Assembly (NCBI RefSeq): GCF_964218355.1
Contig: NZ_CAXPMC010000021.1
Coordinates: 260,944-324,943 of the forward strand
DNA from: Ferrovibrio sp964218355
Lineage (GTDB): Bacteria; Pseudomonadota; Alphaproteobacteria; Ferrovibrionales; Ferrovibrionaceae
DNA length: 64,000 bases
Direction: 5' to 3'
Position 1 is the stretch's first letter. Each line of letters starts with the position of its first letter. The notes under the pieces were generated by a model. It saw only the letters and a list, made by a program, of their open reading frames with translations. It was not told the origin of the DNA and ran no database searches. Shown here piece after piece: positions 28,760 through 37,171 of this stretch. The translations under genes and the position numbers were made by a program.

Positions 28760-29830
28760 TTACGAATCGAGATCGAGTCTGACCACGACATCGTCGCCGC
28801 GCGATGCCGCATAGACTGAATTGCCGATCACGACAGCACCGGTAATGCCATGCGTCGCGCCATCGGCACGGCTCTGGAAGCTGTCACAGGGCAACCCCTG
28901 CCCGTCGAGCAGGACGACCATGCCAAAGGACAGGGTCGGCGCCCACGGCTTGAGGATGCCCAGATGCTTGACGCCGCCGCCCTGCAGCGGCTCGTAGAAG
29001 GACCGACCGCTGCGCCAGGTGGGCGCGACCCAGTAGGCCGGTTCGATTTCCGCCATCATCCGGCGTCGATAGGCATTCTCGCGCAGGATGAATTCCACCA
29101 GCTGGTTGCGCGGAGCGAACATGGTCATGACATAGCCGCCGGGCCGGCCGCCGATATGGCCGGGATAGCCGGGCAGATCGCCCTGCAATTGCCGCCGCAC
29201 CGCGCCGCTGTCACGGTCCAGCAGGATGATCCGGTGCCGCCAGCTCTCCGAAACGATCAGACCGTCGTCAGACAGGGCGATGCCGGCCGGATAGGCAAGG
29301 CCGCCGGCAATGCGGTGATGACGGCCGCTGCGCAGGTCGAGACGCCAGACCGATCCCGATGCATTGCGCTCCATCAGATCGCGCTGCCAGGCGGTCGGCA
29401 GGTTCTGCGCCGATCCGTGACAAACATAGAGGGCGCCGTCTTCCTCGGTCAGCGCCGTCGGGCAACGCGCGCCATCCACGGCCGGAAAGACAACTCCATC
29501 GAACTCGCCGCCGGCGATAACGATCCGGCCATCCTCGAGGCCCATGGCGATGCCGCCGGCGGCTGGCGCCAGGCAGCTGATAGCCGCACCGGCGCGGTGC
29601 AGTATCCGGCTCCGGTCGCCCGCGGCCAGCAGAAGCAACTCGTTGCCGGAGCCTGCCACGAGACCGTCATGGCTGGCGACGATGCCGGACGGCGCCGCCA
29701 CGGGGATACGCTCCGGTGCGTCGTCGAGCCGTCGGTTCGGCCGCAGCACGCCGTCCAGCGCCGGAACGGTGATCGCGCTGTCGCCGCGACCGAGAAAGGA
29801 ATCGAGCGCCCGGGTGAAGAAAAACGTCAT
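28760..29830 (-). CDS. SMP-30/strictosidine synthase-like beta-propeller protein
   Basis: This protein of 356 aa has repeated propeller-blade strands such as GLVAGSGNELLLLAAG, IAMGLEDGRIVIAGG, YPAGIALSDDGLIVSESW and GAVVIGNSVYAASRGDDVVVRLDL. The YPAGIALSDDG...SESWRHRI and LPGYPGHIGGRPGGYV stretches match the strictosidine synthase/gluconolactonase group, whose members bind a divalent metal and open lactones or related rings. No signal peptide is seen; MTFFFTRALDSFLG is weak. The start overlaps the stop of the preceding permease-propeller fusion by an ATGA. It resembles the propeller half of that fusion in arrangement, so the operon encodes two different copies. Its substrate is unknown. Confidence 0.85.
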   Translation of the reverse strand: MTFFFTRALDSFLGRGDSAITVPALDGVLRPNRRLDDAPERIPVAAPSGIVASHDGLVAGSGNELLLLAAGDRSRILHRAGAAISCLAPAAGGIAMGLEDGRIVIAGGEFDGVVFPAVDGARCPTALTEEDGALYVCHGSAQNLPTAWQRDLMERNASGSVWRLDLRSGRHHRIAGGLAYPAGIALSDDGLIVSESWRHRIILLDRDSGAVRRQLQGDLPGYPGHIGGRPGGYVMTMFAPRNQLVEFILRENAYRRRMMAEIEPAYWVAPTWRSGRSFYEPLQGGGVKHLGILKPWAPTLSFGMVVLLDGQGLPCDSFQSRADGATHGITGAVVIGNSVYAASRGDDVVVRLDLDS

Positions 29831-31947
29831 TTGCCGCCCCAGTAGGATTGCGGGCCGGTCCACTGCGGATCGGCGTCCGGCAATGGCAGCCTGCCGATCC
29901 GGTTGTTGAAGATGCCGCCGATATAGAGATGCCCGCGGTGCTCGCGCATCGAGGTGATCATCGGGTGATTTTCGCCGCCGAGATCCCAGAGCACGTCGAG
30001 GATGCGGCCGCGTTCATCGAAGCGGACGACGCAGCCGGTGTTGATATTGGGAAACAGCCACTCGTCGGGCGCCACCCGCCGCGCCATCCGCCGCCGGAAG
30101 CCCGGCATCTTCAGTGCCAGATCCATGCTGGGCGTGCGCACGCCAACCAGCGCCAACCAGTAGGTGCCATCAGAAGCACGGTTGATATTGTCGGGATGGC
30201 CGGGCAGGTCCGGGATCACCGTTTCGACCGTGCCGGCCTTGGGTCCACCAAAATAGTAGCGGCTGACGCTGCAGCTCCAGGTTTCGGCGAACAGGAACGA
30301 TTCGCCGTCATGGGTCATGCAGATGCCATTCGGAAAATTCAGGTTCCGCAGCACCGTGCGCGTCGTATTCGTGCGCGGGTCGTAGCAGATGATGCGGCCG
30401 TTGCCGCGCGACTCGAGACCATCGATCGGCCATTCGTGCATCTCGTAGCGGATCGTCGCCTCGCTGAAGAAAATGCGGCCATCGGGAGCGATGTCCAGAT
30501 CGTCGGCCAGCCGCAGCCGCGCATCATCAATGATCGAAAATGGCGTGCGGTTGGTCTCGTCGGTCAGCTTGCTGATCTGGCGGTCGGGGCCGATGCGATA
30601 CAGACCCATACCGCCGATGCAACAGATCAGCGCACCGTCGCGGGCGAAAGCCATGCCGAGTGGCCGGCCACCGACATGGGCGAAGACTTCCTGCCGGCTG
30701 TAGTCGGGCGCGAAGAAACGGACGATGTCGCCGGTACGCGTACCGGCATAGATGTGATCGTTCTCATCGAGGATCACATCTTCCGGCCCGTCGACCTGGT
30801 TCAGGCCGACCAGCGACACGTCGCGCAGGCGATCGTTCAGCGCATAGGGCGAGGCCGATCCCCGTTCGGTGCCGGGCGGTTCGGGCAGGCTGCGGAAGGC
30901 GGGCGAGACATAGACCTTGGCCAGCACCTTGTGGCGGTTCTTCAGCCAGCGCACGTCGATGGCCACGGCAGCCAGCAGGATGATACCGAGGATCAGTGAA
31001 TTGGCGCCGCTGCCGGCACCTACGCGCACCAGGCCGTTGATGATGATCATCACGGTGATGGCGCCCAGCACGGCTTTGGCTGCCGAGCCGCGGCCGCCGC
31101 CGAGGCTGTTGCCGCCGAGCACCGCTGCCGTCAGCACGGTGATCTCCAGACCAATCCCGACATCGGATCCGGCGCCGCCGAGGCGGGCGGCGAACAGGAA
31201 ACCGGCCAGCGCCGCCAGTGTGCCCGACACCACATAGGTCAGGCAGACGGTGCGGCGGACATGGATCCCGACATTGTGAGCGGAGCGACGCGAGCCGCCG
31301 ACCGCCATCAGGTGCCAGCCCGGACGGGTGCGGCTGAGCACCACATGCACGACGATGGCGATAACGATGAACAGTGCGAAACTGAACGGTACCTGGGCGA
31401 TCTTGCCGTCGCCGATGAACTCCCAGAGATCGGAATCGGGGAAACCGGCCGAAATCTGCACCGCGTATTTCAGCAGCAGCATATCGACGATGGAGCGCAC
31501 GATGATCAGGGTGACCAGAGTGGTGAGGAAGGCGCGCAGCCGCAGGTAGCCGATCAGCAGGCCGTTGACCAGGCCGACGCCGGCACCGACCGCCAAGGTA
31601 ACCACGAGGGCGGCCCCGACCGGCAGGCCGAAGATGTTCATCATCGCCAGCGCGGTGATATTGGCCAGCGCCAGCACCGAGCCGACGCTGAGATCGATGC
31701 CGCCGGCCAGCATGACGATGGTCATGGCCACGACCACCAACCCGAACTCGCCCAGCTGCCGCGTCAGTGCGGTCAGGCTGCCGATGCTGAGGAAATCCGG
31801 CACCGCGATACCAAAGCCGGCCAGAACGATGACGAGGATCGAGAACGGGATGGCGTTGTCGATCCATCTTTTCGCGAGGATTTCACCGACGATATGGTCA
31901 GGGACCAACCGGTAGCGCCAGTAGGCAAGGGTATCTGTTATCGACAT
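29827..31947 (-). CDS. Sugar-type ABC permease fused to SMP-30/strictosidine synthase-like propeller
   Basis: This is a 706-aa fusion. Residues 1 to about 335 are an RbsC-type permease with about ten helices and the family motif LAGGIDLSVGSVLALANI near residue 80. The EAA-like region is GSRRSAHNVGIHVRRTV, followed by AVLGGNSLGGGRG. After a linker ending near residue 375, a propeller of the strictosidine synthase group follows. It includes VDGPEDVILDENDHIYAGT, LNFPNGICMTHDGESFLFAE, IPDLPGHPDNINRASDGTYW and GGENHPMITSMREHRGHLYI. The RbsC C-terminus is expected in the cytoplasm, which would put the propeller at the pore exit. The reading frame is continuous, with no frameshift signs. A single-domain permease gene and an SBP gene lie upstream. 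The fusion suggests that transport and ring opening are coupled; this is inference. Confidence 0.88.
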   Translation of the reverse strand: MSITDTLAYWRYRLVPDHIVGEILAKRWIDNAIPFSILVIVLAGFGIAVPDFLSIGSLTALTRQLGEFGLVVVAMTIVMLAGGIDLSVGSVLALANITALAMMNIFGLPVGAALVVTLAVGAGVGLVNGLLIGYLRLRAFLTTLVTLIIVRSIVDMLLLKYAVQISAGFPDSDLWEFIGDGKIAQVPFSFALFIVIAIVVHVVLSRTRPGWHLMAVGGSRRSAHNVGIHVRRTVCLTYVVSGTLAALAGFLFAARLGGAGSDVGIGLEITVLTAAVLGGNSLGGGRGSAAKAVLGAITVMIIINGLVRVGAGSGANSLILGIILLAAVAIDVRWLKNRHKVLAKVYVSPAFRSLPEPPGTERGSASPYALNDRLRDVSLVGLNQVDGPEDVILDENDHIYAGTRTGDIVRFFAPDYSRQEVFAHVGGRPLGMAFARDGALICCIGGMGLYRIGPDRQISKLTDETNRTPFSIIDDARLRLADDLDIAPDGRIFFSEATIRYEMHEWPIDGLESRGNGRIICYDPRTNTTRTVLRNLNFPNGICMTHDGESFLFAETWSCSVSRYYFGGPKAGTVETVIPDLPGHPDNINRASDGTYWLALVGVRTPSMDLALKMPGFRRRMARRVAPDEWLFPNINTGCVVRFDERGRILDVLWDLGGENHPMITSMREHRGHLYIGGIFNNRIGRLPLPDADPQWTGPQSYWGGK

Positions 31948-31974
31948 CTGCGGGCCTGAATCTGGGAATCAGAA

Positions 31975-32012
31975 TCCGGACCGGGCGCCGCTTCCGCGCA
32001 TCCCGGTCCGGA
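31975..32012 (-). promoter_or_regulatory. Intercistronic hairpin after the sugar-type SBP gene
   Basis: Bases 31975-31985 (TCCGGACCGGG) and 32002-32012 (CCCGGTCCGGA) make a perfect 11-bp stem with a 16-base loop. It starts 9 bases after the SBP stop codon and ends 27 bases before the permease-propeller fusion. There is no T-run. It is the third SBP gene in the window to be followed by such a structure. Confidence 0.7.
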
Positions 32013-32021
32013 GTGACGCGA

Positions 32022-33017
32022 TTACTTCTTGGCTTCCAGCGTCCAGCAGGCGCCGGGCTTCATATTGTCCTTGGTGATGAAGGTCAGCGGCGAGAACAGC
32101 GTCGTCTTCGTTGCGCCGGGCTTCGATTTGTTCTGGAACAGCGACTTGATGATGTTGGCGATATCGCGCGCCTGGTTCGGTACGTCGTAGCTGACCACCT
32201 CGCTGTAGACACCCTTATTCAGATTGTCGCAGGCGGCCTGGTTGCCCCCGCCCTGGGTGATCCAGTAGACGTTTTTACCGGATTCGCGGATCGCCGCACC
32301 GGTGCCGACATCCATCACATCCCAGAAGCCGACGCCACCGCACAGATCGGGGTGCTGCTGCAGCACAGTGGCCATGATGCTGCGGGCCTTGGTTGCATCC
32401 CAGTCGGCCGCCTGGTTGGAGACGACCTTCATTTCCGGATGCTTGGAGAGGACGTTGTTAAGGCCCTTCATCTGGTAGGCGCTGGCCGCGGCGGTCAGCA
32501 CGCCCTGCATGATGGCGATCTTGCCGTTGCCGCCATTGGCGGGCGAGCATTTCTGCACAAGGCGGTTGGCGATCTGCTCGCCCATGCCGACATAGTCGGC
32601 CCCGGCGAAACCGTCGGTCGAATAGCTGGAGCGCATGTTGACCTGGATGACATGGATGCCGGCTTCCTCGGCGCGCTTGAGCAGGCGGGCATAGGATTGC
32701 ACATCCGGATTATGCACCACCATGGCATCGGGCTTTTCCGCGATCAGCGAGGTGATCGCCTGGGCGCCGGCATCGGTGTTCCAGTTCGGATCGCGGATCT
32801 CGAATTTGACACCGAGCGGTTCGAGCGCGGCGCGGATGCCGGCCGCCCAGCCTTCGGTAAGGTCGAAGCCCATGGCAATGGGCACGAAGGCGACGCGCTT
32901 GCCCTTGAAGGCGTCGTAATAGGATGCCCGCGCGGGATCGTCGATCCCCTGCGCGGCGGCCGAGGCCCCGGCCGCCACGATCGCGGCGGCAGCGAGCAGC
33001 GCTGTAATACCCTTCAT
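32022..33017 (-). CDS. Sugar-type ABC substrate-binding protein (Peripla_BP_4, RbsB-like)
   Basis: This is the periplasmic receptor of the CUT2-type importer, 331 aa. A Sec signal peptide MKGITALLAAAAIVAAGASA is cleaved near AAAQ. RVAFVPIAMGFDLTEGWAAG, ALEPLGVKFEIRDPNWNTDA, IAEKPDAMVVHNPDVQSY and GNGKIAIMQGVLTAAASAYQ fit the type I fold of the RbsB/Peripla_BP_4 group. Cys residues C175 and C220 (roughly) could form a disulfide. GGAGGAAACC precedes the ATG. The family binds sugars, but members also bind autoinducers, polyols and aromatics, and the operon's CoA ligase argues for a non-sugar or mixed ligand. Confidence 0.9.
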   Translation of the reverse strand: MKGITALLAAAAIVAAGASAAAQGIDDPARASYYDAFKGKRVAFVPIAMGFDLTEGWAAGIRAALEPLGVKFEIRDPNWNTDAGAQAITSLIAEKPDAMVVHNPDVQSYARLLKRAEEAGIHVIQVNMRSSYSTDGFAGADYVGMGEQIANRLVQKCSPANGGNGKIAIMQGVLTAAASAYQMKGLNNVLSKHPEMKVVSNQAADWDATKARSIMATVLQQHPDLCGGVGFWDVMDVGTGAAIRESGKNVYWITQGGGNQAACDNLNKGVYSEVVSYDVPNQARDIANIIKSLFQNKSKPGATKTTLFSPLTFITKDNMKPGACWTLEAKK

Positions 33018-33052
33018 GGTTTCCTCCCGTTGGGTTTGTTTATGTACTGACT

Positions 33053-34027
33053 TCAGATATCGCCCTGCTGCGCGGTCTGTTCGTCCCTGGGATTGATGAC
33101 GGTGTCAGCGACAATGGCCGCCAGCAGGATCAGGCTCTTGATGACATTCTGGACCGTATACTGCACATCCATGATCGTCATGCCGTTGATCAGAACGCCG
33201 ATCAGCAGCGTACCCACGATGACGTTGCGGATACCGCCCTTGCCACCGGACAGGCCAATGCCACCCAGCACCACGACGAGGATGACGTCGTAGACGAAGG
33301 TGGAATTGGCGACGCGGATGTTCATGCTGGCCACCGATGTGGCGGTGACCAGGCCAGCGACGAAGCCGATCAGCGCGGACAATGCATATTGCATAACGAT
33401 GATCGGCCGTACCGGAATGCCGGTGATGCGAGCGGCCAGCGGATTGTCGCCGATGGCGCGGATATAGCGGCCGGCGCGGACATAGCGCAGGAACAGCGCG
33501 CCGAGGATGCAGGCAGCACCGAAGACCAGCACCGGCACCGGAATGCCGAGGAAAGAGCCGCTGCCGATCCACATGATCGAGCGTGCCGCGTCCGGCAGGT
33601 AGACGACATCCAGCGTGATCAGAAAATAACGGCCGAAGCCGTAGATGAAAGTGCCCATCGCCAGTGTGGCGAAGATCGCCGGGATTTCGACATAGGCCAC
33701 CAGGAAGCCGGTGATGATGCCGCTGAGCAGGCAGAAGCCCAGGCCCAGCAGCAGCGCAACACCCAGCGGCGTGCCGGTGTCGACCAGGTGCAGCGTCCAG
33801 GCCAGCGACACCGCCATCACGGCGACCAGTGACAGGTCGATGCCGCGGCCGATGACCACCAGCGCCATGGCGATGCCGAGCACGCCCAGTACCGAGACGC
33901 TGCGCACCAACGCCAGGAGATTTTCGGCTGTCAGGAAACCCGGCAGAGATATGGCGAAGGCTGCCGTAAGGACAAGCGCCAGCACCAGCACAATGCGCTC
34001 CTGGGTCAGATTCGCCGCACGGAGCAT
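33053..34027 (-). CDS. Sugar-type ABC permease (RbsC family)
   Basis: This is an inner-membrane permease of 324 aa. IGRGIDLSLVAVMAVSLAWT is the RbsC signature, here with IGRGID in place of LAGGID. RYIRAIGDNPLAARITGIPV is the cytoplasmic EAA-like loop, and VVLGGIGLSGGKGGIRNV is the conserved late motif. It would pair with the permease half of the fusion protein downstream. It is the first gene of the operon, with AGGAGG ten bases before the ATG, and faces an AraC-type regulator across a 268-bp spacer. Confidence 0.93.
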   Translation of the reverse strand: MLRAANLTQERIVLVLALVLTAAFAISLPGFLTAENLLALVRSVSVLGVLGIAMALVVIGRGIDLSLVAVMAVSLAWTLHLVDTGTPLGVALLLGLGFCLLSGIITGFLVAYVEIPAIFATLAMGTFIYGFGRYFLITLDVVYLPDAARSIMWIGSGSFLGIPVPVLVFGAACILGALFLRYVRAGRYIRAIGDNPLAARITGIPVRPIIVMQYALSALIGFVAGLVTATSVASMNIRVANSTFVYDVILVVVLGGIGLSGGKGGIRNVIVGTLLIGVLINGMTIMDVQYTVQNVIKSLILLAAIVADTVINPRDEQTAQQGDI

Positions 34028-34120
34028 AAGTTGTTTTCCTCCTGACTGATTTGAGCGGCAGGCCGGGCTGCCACTGCGGCCTTCCTATCACTGCCGGGGC
34101 AACGGTTCTTTCCCTTGAGC

Positions 34121-34196
34121 GCAAGATTCTTGCCTATCCGTGCACTGCCGGGCGCGATACCGTTTTCCTGTTGCTCGCTTCGCGGGATTGGCGAAG
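34121..34196. promoter_or_regulatory. Candidate operators between AraC regulator and sugar-type operon
   Basis: The divergent spacer 34028-34295 holds two dyads. GCAAGA-T-TCTTGC is perfect at 34121-34133, and CTTCGC-7-GCGAAG is perfect at 34178-34196. Either could be a regulator binding site. I see no confident -35/-10 pair. AraC proteins more often bind direct repeats, so the link to the adjacent regulator is tentative. Confidence 0.4.
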
Positions 34197-34295
34197 AATG
34201 CAGGCGGTCCACCGTTCAAGTCAGAACGAGAATAAAAAACCGCCGCCGGCTTCACACGGCAGGCCGCCATCCGCCGGATGGCGCGGGAGGAATTC

Positions 34296-35249
34296 ATGGA
34301 TCTGGTATTCTCGACCGACGCCCTGGATCGGGCCAAGCGCTATGCCGCCTGGCGCGACGCAATCTGCGACGTTTACGTTCACGTCAACGTCAAGGCCGAC
34401 GATCCGGACAACTACGACGGGTTCATCCGCGAAACCCAGTTCGGTGCTGTCGCGATGACCGAATGCCTGGTGTCGCAGCAGCTGATTTCGCGGCAGAAAT
34501 CACACCTCTCGAAGCTGGACAAGGATTGCTATTACGTCCAGTTCATCCAGTCCGGCAGCGTCAACGTGCTGCAATCCGGCGACTCGTTCCGCACATCGGC
34601 GGGGGTGGGCGCCCTGTTCTGTGCCTCCGAGCCCTATCACCTGGAATGCATGGGCAAGGTGCAGTCCTATTATCTGGAGATTCCGCGCCAGGCCTTCGGC
34701 AGCCGTTTCCCGGGCGGCCAGGCACCGCTGGCCGCCACCATGAGCACCGGCCGCGGGCTCGGGCGCATCGCCGTCGAATTCTGCTCGATGCTGGCCAGCC
34801 AGGGGACGCCGCTGGACGCCGGCATCCGCGCACGGCTCGGCGAAGAGCTGATGGATATCCTCGCCCTGGCTTTCGATTCCGCCCAGCGGGACGAGCCGAT
34901 GAGCGAGCGGGTCGTCCAGAAGGCGCGCCTGCGTTCGGTCAAAGCATGGATTGAGGACCACCTGTGCGATCCGGCACTCAGTCCCGAGATGATCGCGAAG
35001 AATAACGCCATCTCGCTGCGCTACCTGCATGCGCTGTTTCGCCTGGAAGGCCGGTCGGTGTCAAACTGGATCTGGAACCGGCGGATCGAGCTTGGCCACG
35101 ACATGCTGCTGCGATCCGACCATGATGCCCGCTCGCTGACGGAAATTGCCTATCGTGTCGGGTTCAGCAGTTCCTCGCATTTCAGCACCATGTTCCGCCG
35201 CCGCTTCGGCATCCGCCCGTCGGACGTGATCCGTGGCAAGACCGTCTAG
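34296..35249 (+). CDS. AraC-family transcriptional regulator
   Basis: This is a transcription factor of 317 aa. The C-terminal hundred residues hold two helix-turn-helix units: LSPEMIAKNNAISLRYLHAL and SLTEIAYRVGFSSSSHFSTM, ending FRRRFGIRPSDVIRG. These are the AraC/XylS hallmark. The N-terminal part (YAAWRDAICDVYVHVNVKAD...) resembles the AraC_binding_2 ligand domain found in regulators of aromatic and other catabolic operons. GGGAGGAATTC directly precedes this ATG, so it is preferred over the in-frame ATG six codons earlier. It is divergent from the sugar-type ABC/propeller/CoA-ligase operon and most likely controls it in response to the transported compound or its product. Confidence 0.92.
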   Translation: MDLVFSTDALDRAKRYAAWRDAICDVYVHVNVKADDPDNYDGFIRETQFGAVAMTECLVSQQLISRQKSHLSKLDKDCYYVQFIQSGSVNVLQSGDSFRTSAGVGALFCASEPYHLECMGKVQSYYLEIPRQAFGSRFPGGQAPLAATMSTGRGLGRIAVEFCSMLASQGTPLDAGIRARLGEELMDILALAFDSAQRDEPMSERVVQKARLRSVKAWIEDHLCDPALSPEMIAKNNAISLRYLHALFRLEGRSVSNWIWNRRIELGHDMLLRSDHDARSLTEIAYRVGFSSSSHFSTMFRRRFGIRPSDVIRGKTV

Positions 35250-35318
35250 GTGCGGCAACAGATCCGGCTGAGATGATTTTCCTGCCGGGATATAAAGTCC
35301 TGCCGGGCGAGCGTCCGG

Positions 35319-36107
35319 TCAGGCCGCCACCGGCCCGTGCACAACCAGATATCCGTCATGGATGGCCGCCTCGACGGCGAAGACCTCCGATAACAGGGCC
35401 GGCGTGAAAACGGCATGTGGCGTTCCCAGGCCGGCCACACTGCCATTCCGCAAGACCAGGACCCGGTCGGCGTAACGCCATGCCAGCCCGAGATCGTGCA
35501 GCACCGCGACAACTGCCACGCCGTTATTATGAGCGAGGCCCCGGGTCCGTTGCAGCACCGCATGGGCATGGGAGAGGTCGAGGCTGGCGGTCGGCTCGTC
35601 AAGCAGCAGGATCGGTGCCGGCCGGCTGCCGGTATCCAGCTGCGCGATGGTCCGGGCGAGCTGGGTCCGCTGCTGCTCGCCGCCTGACAGGGCGGCATAG
35701 CTGCGGCCGACCAGGTGCCGGACGTCGGCCGCGACCAGCGCCGCATCAATGGCCGCGTCATTGACTGTCCTGTCGCGGATGTCCCGCCATGGCGAGCGCC
35801 CCAGGGCCACCACATCGCGCACTGGCAGCGGAAAACCGAGCTGGTTGGCCTGCCGCAGCACGGCCCGCCGGCGCGCCAGATCCAGCGGTGTCCAGTCGCG
35901 CAGCGCCCGCCCGTCGAGCCAGACCTGCCCGTCCGTCGGCCGGAGATCTCCTGCCAGCAGCGACAGCAGGCTGGTCTTGCCGGCACCATTGGGCCCGACG
36001 ACCACCAGAAATTCGCCGGGTTCGATGGACAGGGTCACGCCCCGCAGCACCTGGCGGCCGCCGCGCCGAAGCCCGGCTCCCTGCAGATGAAGATTCATCG
36101 CCGTCAT
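35319..36107 (-). CDS. hmuV: Haemin ABC transporter ATPase HmuV
   Basis: This is the cytoplasmic ATPase for haem import from periplasm to cytoplasm, 262 aa. Walker A GPNGAGKT is at residues 38-45, then ALSGGEQQRTQLARTIAQLD and ILLLDEPTASLDLSHAHAVL. The HmuV-specific PAPILLLDEP insertion is present. The ATG at 36107 follows GAGGT and lies 11 bases past the hmuU stop; the frame remains open far upstream but that part is out-of-frame hmuU. It is the last gene of hmuRSTUV and converges with the AraC gene at 34296-35249. Confidence 0.94.
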   Translation of the reverse strand: MTAMNLHLQGAGLRRGGRQVLRGVTLSIEPGEFLVVVGPNGAGKTSLLSLLAGDLRPTDGQVWLDGRALRDWTPLDLARRRAVLRQANQLGFPLPVRDVVALGRSPWRDIRDRTVNDAAIDAALVAADVRHLVGRSYAALSGGEQQRTQLARTIAQLDTGSRPAPILLLDEPTASLDLSHAHAVLQRTRGLAHNNGVAVVAVLHDLGLAWRYADRVLVLRNGSVAGLGTPHAVFTPALLSEVFAVEAAIHDGYLVVHGPVAA

Positions 36108-36118
36108 CGCCCGCGACC

Positions 36119-37171
36119 TCAGCCGACGAAGCCGCGCCGGTGGCGCAGCAGCAGGCTGATGAAAAACGGCGCCCCGATCAAGCTGGTGATCAGGCCGATC
36201 GGCAGTTCCGCCGGCGCCACGACCGTGCGGGCGCCCAGATCGGCTGCGATCAGCAGGCAGGCGCCGGCAATTGCCGACAGGGGCAGCACCCTGTGATGCT
36301 GCGGCCCGGTCAGCAGACGAACCAGATGCGGCACCAGCAGACCGACAAAGCCGATGGTGCCGCTGACCGAAACTGCGCCGCCCACCGCCAGTGCCGTGCA
36401 CAGACAGGCCAGGCGCTTCACATGCTCGACCCGGTAGCCCAGATGCTGCGCCTCGCATTCGCCGAGATTGAGAGCATCCAGGGCACCGGCGAACCACCGC
36501 ATCGCCAGTAGCGGCGTCGCCACGAAAGGGATCAGCGGCAGGACATTGCCCCATTGGGCGCCGCCGACGCTGCCGAGCGTCCAGAACGAGATATCCCGCA
36601 ACTGGTTGTCGTCGGCGACAAAAACCATAAAGCCCGTGCCCGACATGGCAATGGCATTGAAGGCAATGCCGGCCAGCAGCAGCATCGGCACCACCGTCTG
36701 CCCGTCGACCAGCGCCAGCCGATAGACCAGCAGGATCACGAGCAGTCCCCCGGCAAAAGCACCGACCGGCAGCAGCACCGGCATGAAGGCCGCCGAGACC
36801 AGCAGGCCGCCGAACACGATGACGAGCGCCGCGGCAAACGACGATCCGGCCGAGACCCCGATCAGGAACGGATCCGCCAGCGGATTGCGGAACAGGCCCT
36901 GCATAATCGCACCGGACATAGCCAATGCCGCGCCGACCAGCGCCGCCATCAGCAGCCGCGGCAGGCGCAGATGCAGGACGATGGCCTCGTGCCGCGGCTC
37001 TGCCGCCTGCCCGGTCAGGACCGACAACACTTCACCGACGCTGAGCGGTACCGCGCCGATTGCCAGAGCGGCCAGAGCCAGCAATGCCAACAGGCCAAGG
37101 CCGCCACCGATCTGCAGGGCGAAGCCCGGCGGACGCCAGCGGGAGGTCACGGCGAGGCCATAGCTGTTCAT
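36119..37171 (-). CDS. hmuU: Haemin ABC transporter permease HmuU (FecCD family)
   Basis: This is the inner-membrane permease for haem, 350 aa with about ten helices. LRLPRLLMAALVGAALAMSG and GLFRNPLADPFLIGVSAGSS are FecCD signatures, and GTIGFVGLLVPHLVRLLTGP plus LPIGLITSLIGAPFFISLLL complete the family pattern. The ATG at 37171 shares an ATGA with the hmuT stop; a slightly longer start is possible. Haem-permease identity comes from its place in the operon between hmuT and hmuV. Confidence 0.94.
   Translation of the reverse strand: MNSYGLAVTSRWRPPGFALQIGGGLGLLALLALAALAIGAVPLSVGEVLSVLTGQAAEPRHEAIVLHLRLPRLLMAALVGAALAMSGAIMQGLFRNPLADPFLIGVSAGSSFAAALVIVFGGLLVSAAFMPVLLPVGAFAGGLLVILLVYRLALVDGQTVVPMLLLAGIAFNAIAMSGTGFMVFVADDNQLRDISFWTLGSVGGAQWGNVLPLIPFVATPLLAMRWFAGALDALNLGECEAQHLGYRVEHVKRLACLCTALAVGGAVSVSGTIGFVGLLVPHLVRLLTGPQHHRVLPLSAIAGACLLIAADLGARTVVAPAELPIGLITSLIGAPFFISLLLRHRRGFVG

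Noticed and set aside
36108..36554. A 150-residue N-terminal extension of HmuV
   Set aside because: It is antisense-free shadow of hmuU in another frame with typical Arg/Gly-rich composition; hmuV starts at 36107.
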